NCBI GenBank assembly: GCA_024362935.1
Contig: JANCRA010000005.1
Coordinates: 18,240,235 to 18,304,234, forward strand
Length of the DNA: 64,000 nt
Reading direction: 5' to 3'
DNA from: Setophaga petechia
Lineage: Eukaryota; Chordata; Aves; Passeriformes; Parulidae
A model generated the notes under the pieces. That model searched no databases and was not told the origin of the DNA. It was given only the letters and a program-made list of their open reading frames with translations. Position numbers and translations under genes: made by a program. Shown here in pieces: positions 57,101-64,000 of this stretch. Position 1 is the stretch's first letter, and every line of letters starts with the position of its first letter.

Positions 57101-60100
57101 AAAAAAGACCACTGTGACTTCTACAACTGGAGCTACTCATTCAAAGAATCAGTTCTGCTGGAGAAGGGTCATACAGGAAGGAGCAACCTACTATTTAGTA
57201 GTAACTTCATCCAAATACCCATTTGTTAAAGACTTTTCACTACTGCTATCACCTGTGTAGGTTATAGCTGTAACAAAATAACTTGCAGATACATGAGAGA
57301 AATTGAGCCTAGCGCCCAGAGCCAAGCATGAATACCCTGGATACACATAATTTTATTTCAAGTGAAGCTAGAAGTTCTGGAATTACTGATTTTATTTTTT
57401 TCTTCCAACTAATTTCCATTAAAGTCAATTCAGAGCTAATATTGGAAAAATGCTTTCTGGCTGCAGAGGTATACAATTCATAATGTTGTATGTGATTCTG
57501 GAACATTCTGTTTGGAAATTCAAGAAACTCAGGCTGTGAAAACTGGAATTTGGAACATGGGTCTGAAAATATTTAGGGAGATGGATAGCATCTGGCAGTG
57601 TATTGCATTGCCCCTCCTCCCCTGCCTTCCAACACAACCTCAACTCACTTGTAAGAAAGAGCTTGAAGGCTTATTTTGGAATTTGTTTTCTGTCTTTACT
57701 TGTAACAGTAGGCAGGGCAGTTTTTCATTGAGTAATTTGTCCAGCGCTCCCTAAGAATTCGAGAGAAGAGATAATTGCTACCTTGGCTTTTAGGCTGAAG
57801 AAATGCAAAAAGTTTGGGGAAAGGGATCCCTTAAATGCAATTAAAGAATAAGAGCAGTGGAGTAAGAATGTCAGGAACTCTCTGGTGAGGATGTGGGGCT
57901 GTGATTCTGCATGGAGCTTGATGAATGGATTGAACAGCTAGCTTCTGCATCTCTGTTGAGACACATTAGGAGTGACAATGTGATGACATAATCACTGACC
58001 CCAGATTGTTCTCGGCTATAAATCCTCTGGTTGCAGTCTCCACTGTTTCTCTGCATGTGCCGTTCACGTTTAAGGGCTTTTCAGATCATCTCCAGCACCA
58101 TCTGCTGCATAATGGAAAGAAAACAATTGTGCTGTGTGTGGAGCCAGCTGACTCCCTGAGTGGATTTGGGGGGTTGCAAAATCCATCTCGTCTGGAGGAA
58201 CTTGTCTGTCTGCTCGTTCTCACTGCCATACTGAGCACTAGTCACTAGGCTGCCATTATGCATGAAAAACAGAACAAAGTCGGGACTCATTTACAGGGAC
58301 AGACGTGCTTTTGAGCTGGTCAGATGCTTTATGTGCCTTTTCATGCTCGGGATAACACACGTCCTGGTGTCCCCCAGTCGGAGTTAGGGACACACACATG
58401 ATGTTTGAAGCACCTTGTCAGGATGAGTGTGCTGGTAACGTTTGTGGTGCAGGGCGGGGAGGAGATGAGCTCGGGATTCCTTGGCTGCGAGCATTCACTA
58501 GGTGTCAGTGCGTGATTGCAGCCAACTGGTGCTCTTGCCGAGTTCTTTGATCGTGGTACCTCCCTTATGAAGAGGGATTTTAAAGAAAGTTCACACTTTT
58601 GTTTGAAGAATGCAATGTGGGTTACATTAAGGAATAACTAACGAATAAAAGTAATTACTTCAGTCTTTTTTTTTAAGGAACAGTCTGATAAAAATGCTCA
58701 TATTAAAATAAAATTCCTACCATGTTTTGTGCTTAATGAAAATAATTTAAAGACTTAGAATAGCTCCTGAACTGATCACTATCAGGCTTTCTTGTCAGCA
58801 TCTGATATATTACTGATGGAGCACTCTACTCATACTGTTGCTGATCCTGGGTGTGAGTAAAGTTCCTATTAAGATGTGGAAAAATTGTAGTTTTTATAGT
58901 GATATATTATCTGTAAAATGAAGACATTCAATTATTACCAAAACTATTAAAGATCAAGTCTGTAAATGTCAATCAGAGAGGAGGAAAGCCCCATGAATAT
59001 AGCTAAAATTGCCTGGTTTTCTGTTCTCTTATCATATTGTATCCCTACAGTGAAATACAGTGTTTATTAAAATATCTTGAATTGCTTGCATCTCAGTATT
59101 AGATTTTTTAAAAAAGATGGACTAAAAAAATTGATTTAAAATCCACTTTTAAAACAGATTAAAATTAATATTTAGTTTAGTTTCAGTAACAAATTATTAG
59201 GGAGCTCATCTTTTCAATCTCTGTAGAGTGATCAGCATTCATCTAAAAGCTTAAATTGTTCCAAAATGGATATTTTTTGTGTTGCTTGTGAAAGTGCTTG
59301 GTGAGAACTGTACATTAGTAGGTCAAAATAGCAAAAAGAGTCATTCATGTGATATATGAAAATATTTGAAATGGCTTTCCTGTATCTTCCAGTTTATATG
59401 GAACTTCTCCTATTATATTTTAATCCATAACATTGAGTGGAGTATACCCTTTACCCTTTTATACTTAATCTATTTACAAGTGAGGCCTTTTAGAACTGTT
59501 CCAGGTTACCCTCAGGGAAGTGCCAATGGTCGTGCTAATAGATAAGAGAAGTTGGCTTGGTTACAAAGACAAGGTTTTGACCTGTGCTGTACATTGTTTT
59601 TCTACATATTCAATAGATATCAGAGATACTGAAGGGATTGTCTGATGGCCAGCCTTCAGTATTTTCCCTATTTGATGTAGCTGTAAAAAGGTACTATCTT
59701 TGATGCCATCTTTGTTTCATCATGCCACCTACCTGTGAGACAAGAACCATCAGATCATCAAGGGCAGATTTCTTCTGCCCCAGAGTCCCTCCAGTTACAT
59801 TAAACACTGCATCTCTCATCATGGGACACAGCTACCTGACTGGACAGATTTTTCAGACAATTTTTGATTGAGTTTGTAAAAGATGTGTAAGGGATACAGT
59901 AGAAAGACTGTGGAGACCATTGTCTGCACCTCTCCCTTACAGACACACTGAATATAAACACTTGTTCTAAGTAAAGGAGAGCTTGAATGACTTGTCATTG
60001 CATATGACTTTCTGATTTTGTGTCTGAACACTGAAGGAAGCCTGTTCTCCAGCTTCTATCACTCATTAACTTCACCAAAAATTATGTATTCACAATGATG

Positions 60101-63100
60101 CAAAATAAAGCAGACCTGTCACTGCTTTGAAAATCCTTCCTAGCCTAAGGCTTAACAGTTTGTGTAACAAGTGAGGCTTTTTGGTTTTGATGACAATTTT
60201 GGGATTCTTCCAGAAGCTGATCTGTCTGAAAAGAGCTCTCTCTGCCCAGTGACGATGTTTTTTTGTCTTTCCTTGTTTGACATGTCTTGAGAAAACTGTT
60301 TAAATTAACTCCTGGTTGTTGCTTTTGACTACCCTGTTTTTCACTGCCAACCCTGACCTTCTGTTGGTATGGCTCCTTCAAAGTTTTTGATTTTGCTAAA
60401 CATTTTCTTGCAGGCTGCTGCTGCACTGAAGGTGATTAAAAAGGCATTTGCAAGTCAGGAAATCCATTTGATGTCTCTCTGCAGCTACAACCTTTAAAGT
60501 AATGCTTACTTGTTTTTAACATAGCCAGTAGAACTTGTGTTATCCTGCATTCAGTCATCCTGCATTTCTCTGGGGCTTCCACCTTGCTGAAATGGGCATC
60601 CTAGCACTGTAAGATATCTGAATTCTGAGCTTTAGAGTACAGTCAGCTCTGTGTAGTGGAAATCCAAAGCACTGATCTCTTTTTTGTGGGTGAACTCTTA
60701 ATGTGATTGGATTTTCTCTTCTACCAGTGATAGCCATGTACTTGTTTATTGTAGTTGAGAGCAGTTCCCAAGAAAATGAGAGACTTGGATACTGTATTTT
60801 CTTGGCTGAAAGTGTTGAAATTGACACCTGAATCTTTCAGAGGTATAACGTAATGAACAAGCTATAAAATAATGTTGGGAGGATAGTGCTAAGCGAGAGC
60901 TGCCATTTCTCTTATGATATTGGATGAAATGGGGCATAACACTGTAGTGCTGGGCCACTCACTTGTGTGTAGGGATCATTTGGCTTTCTTGTTCACAAGA
61001 TTGATTTGGAAATAGGAGCTAGACTCTTGTTCCCTGCCAAGCGAGTCTTCTCTTCTAGAATGCTTTTGCAGATCTGTGTATGAAGACACAGGTTGATTTT
61101 TGCAGAACGCTGCTTTCGTTGGTGCAGCTGAAGTTCCTGTTACTTGGGGAGTGAGGGCATTTTAATTTATCAGCAAAATTATGTACATTTTGAATTCTGC
61201 CTTAGCTGTGATGGAGTAAAAAGTTAAATAATGACCTTTCATTTTACAAGGAGACAAATTAGGCGCACTCAGAATTTCTGAAAAAGCATCTGATCTTTCA
61301 TATAATTTCCCCCTCCTTTTTTTAACAGCTGTGCCATTTACAAGCTTTAAATTTGCTTACTATTAATTCAATATCTTAACTTAATGCCCTACTCATCATC
61401 TTTTGTGATTAAAGATCTTTAATCTTTATGTGATGCATAACTTCTTATGTTTGTTTCCTGTACAATGGTGATTTTTCTTTGTGTTATTACAAACAAACAC
61501 ACTAGGGAAAAGCCATGCGTGGAACAGGCATGAGAATGGCCCCAGGGAAGAAGTGGTGGTATTGAAAGGCTGGTAGTACTGGTTAGTCACATGTGCTTAT
61601 GAACTGGACATGATTTCCTTGGATGCTCTTTCCTTGTCTGTTTTGGTGAGCTGTGCATCAGCAGCACTGGGGAGAAACCCTGAGTACTATCAATAGCAAC
61701 AGTGGATGGCCTTTCCTAAAAGTGTGTATGGGATAAAGAAGGAGCTCCTTCAGTGACTTCTGGAATTAAATTTTGTGTAAGTATATTTAAAAATGTAGTA
61801 CTTTTGTTGGTAGAAATGTAAAACACTGTTAATTTTTTACACCAGAAATGGTTATAAAAAAACCTGTGGTTTGACTGTATGATGTACTTGAGGACCTGAT
61901 CCACCATTTGATACCTCTTTTGATCACTGGTTGGCACATGGATACATGTAGCATATGGCACAAAATCCAGTATCTAATACATGAGAAGGGTGATTTTAGA
62001 TATCAGTGTAGCCTTGTGACCTCTCTGGTCCTCTGTGTGAACTGCCACAATAAAAGTCCCACAATAAAAGCCCCAATAAAAGTGAAAGGCTAAGGGCTGC
62101 TTTTAGTGACCAATATGAATGCAGACGAATATGACCAATAGGTGAGGCTGAAGATGGGGTAGCTGTAGACTCATGAATGAAGCTGGGCAGGGGACAGAGA
62201 GCTGAAACTTGCTAGGAGAAACAAAATTAGGAGGATTAGGACACTGTGCATGTGGTTGAAACCAGGATGATAATAGTCAGGGCAAAATTTATCTAAATCT
62301 AGTTGATTTTTATTTTACTCTTGAAAAAAATGAGAGATGCCCGCAGTTGGGGTAAGCATCAAATGTTTGGAGGAAATGTATTTAGATATTATGCCTGTTC
62401 TTAATGTTTTTCCAACTCTCCTGTTTGAATTAGATGTTTCTAAACTAATTGTGGTATAGCTGCTTAAGCTCATAATATTTGGCTTCATACATTAATGTTT
62501 CTGTATGTTTTATTAACCTTAAAGGCTTCATCAAGTCAGTGCATTAGTAGAGGAGGAGGAATATAAATAAAAGAAGGAACTCTTGCCTGCAAATAAGCAG
62601 AAAAAGAACCCTTATAAATCTTTCAGGTACTCAGCTGTGTTGACTAAGTAAAATCTCATAAGGTGCCTGTGTCACAGCAGTGAAAAGTGGTGTTCCTCCC
62701 TGACCTAGCTGTCAGTCTGTCTGTGTTCCTTTCAAAAGTTAGTACCTCCTCTTTTCCCTTACTGTGCTGTGCCACCATCACAGGAGCAGATACGGCTAAA
62801 AGTCAAAAATTTTTATTTATCACTACTAAAAACTGGGTTAATAAACTTTTTCAGGTTTGTTTAATTTTGCCTTTCGGTCATGAAGCGTAGATTATGGTTC
62901 AAGAGAAGCTTGGTTTTGAAATTGGATGTTTTAGGCTTTTGTATTGTTATTTAGTTATGAGAAGTCAAATCTGGGTTTTGGGAAGCACTTACCTGACTTA
63001 GTTGGTTTGCAAATAAGCAAAATTGGAAATAATTTCTCTGGTGGAAAGCTGCTTTATAAGATAGTCACAGATGAGTTAATGGAAATCCATGTACACTCTG

Positions 63101-63500
63101 GTGCAAAAGTTCCTTGCTTACCTTTTGTCTCTTTTTGTGTCATTTGTTATATGACTTTTGCTTTGACTGAAGGCAGGTGACTATACTTTTGAGCTGATTG
63201 AAGGAGTATAGACTGAATGTTGGTAAGTGGGTGGGAGTCTGAGAAACTTGACATTTATGTAACTTGCATTCTAAGAGGTTTAAATTAGTCTGCCTTGAAT
63301 ATGTTTTTCAGTTTTGCCTGAGATTTGTTCTCACCTGGCACTATTTTCATGGAGGTTTCTGTGCTGTAGGTTTTGTTAGTTTTTTTTTTTTTTTTTTAGT
63401 TGGTTGGTTTTGTTTTTAATTTTACTTGATTTCACACAAGCTTGCAACATATATTTTAAGAAGAAAGGAACATTTGTTTTGGTTTTCCTTGGTATTGTTT
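54146..63500. other. Non-coding interval with no recognised gene
   Basis: About 9.4 kb of intron-like AT-rich sequence with T-runs. The exception is a GC-elevated block at about 57870-58580, described in the findings. No coding exon with recognisable similarity is seen on either strand. Confidence 0.6.
63381..63399 (+). repeat. Poly(T) run
   Basis: An almost uninterrupted run of T of about 19 bases followed by GT-rich sequence. It may be the tail of a minus-strand retroposed element or a simple repeat. Confidence 0.7.
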
Positions 63501-63509
63501 ATCAAGGAG

Positions 63510-64000
63510 TAAAGAAAATCTTACTTCTAATGGGTGCCGCAGTACTGTTTGTGTTAAAGCTGTGGCAGGTGTCTTTGGCCACTGCAACGGGCACTGTAGT
63601 CCTTCCCCACTCACCCATTGATGAAACTTCCCAGTGTGCCCGTTCCCGAGGCTCTGGCAGCTGCATTCCCAAGGCCGCACCTGCACAGCTGGGACCAGAG
63701 CCCTTCATGGCAGGTGGCCCCAGTGACCCAGCAGGCCCTGCTGGACGCCCAGCACAGCCCCTCACACAGCCAGACCGAGTTTCTTCACCAGTTCCACCCC
63801 GGGCTGCCCACAGCAGAGCTTCACATGTCCATAAAGCCGTTTATTCCTTGCACAGTAACACAGAAGCTGCTGGAGATGGTGCCTCTGAGCAGGGACCCTC
63901 AGCAATGGCTTTGTGCCTTCACAGTCCCAGTGTGGAAAAGTCTCGCTTCTCCTCCAGGGGTCTTCAGCTCTGGCTGCCCTCCCTGTGTTCATCCACTTTC
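63510..64000. other. GC-rich block at window end, unidentified
   Basis: Base composition rises sharply from 63,530 to the end. The minus strand carries an AATAAA (RC of 63849-63854, within ccgtttattcc). It could be an LTR or another repeat in minus orientation, or an exon cut by the window end. Open frames here show no domain I know. Confidence 0.35.

Overview
The window reads as nuclear DNA of a bird. It is AT-rich and intron-dense, with short exons and classical splice signals. It carries avian-type repeats: two CR1 LINE fragments on the minus strand, one CR1 3' end on the plus strand, a solo LTR of the widespread bird ERVL type, and a probable second LTR. No bacterial, phage or CRISPR features are seen.

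From 1878 to about 49,315 the plus strand holds most of one gene, the voltage-gated sodium channel alpha subunit SCN2A (Nav1.2). I placed 24 constitutive coding exons plus one alternative exon. By vertebrate SCN numbering these are exons 3 to 26. Joined with one copy of exon 5 they keep an open frame of 1,889 codons followed by TAA. The first two coding exons and the 5' UTR lie before the window. The paralogue call rests on the C-terminal tail ([10 protein letters not shown] then RESKK), which fits SCN2A and not SCN3A or SCN1A as I recall them. The sequence shows S4 voltage sensors, the D-E-K-A selectivity filter split over exons 8, 15, 22 and 26, the IFM inactivation particle, the ankyrin-G motif, an IQ motif and a PPxY motif. 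Two special splicing features are preserved: mutually exclusive exons 5N and 5A (Asn versus Asp), and two AT-AC introns, one with a U12-type branch site.

The SCN2A 3' UTR runs about 2.1 kb to a poly(A) signal at 49,291. Only about 1.2 kb further on, a strong CpG island (about 50,520 to 51,310) marks the promoter and first exon of another transcription unit. In mammals the next gene in this direction is CSRNP3. That identity is inferred from synteny, because no CSRNP3 coding exon is visible. The last 12.7 kb hold no recognisable coding exon. They contain the ERVL solo LTR, a second probable LTR, a GC-elevated block near 57.9 to 58.6 kb that may be regulatory, and an unexplained GC-rich block cut by the window end.

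I saw no wholly new biological system. The points most worth checking are an in-frame alternative 3' splice site before exon 21, a possible antisense transcript from the CpG island, and the 57.9 to 58.6 kb block.
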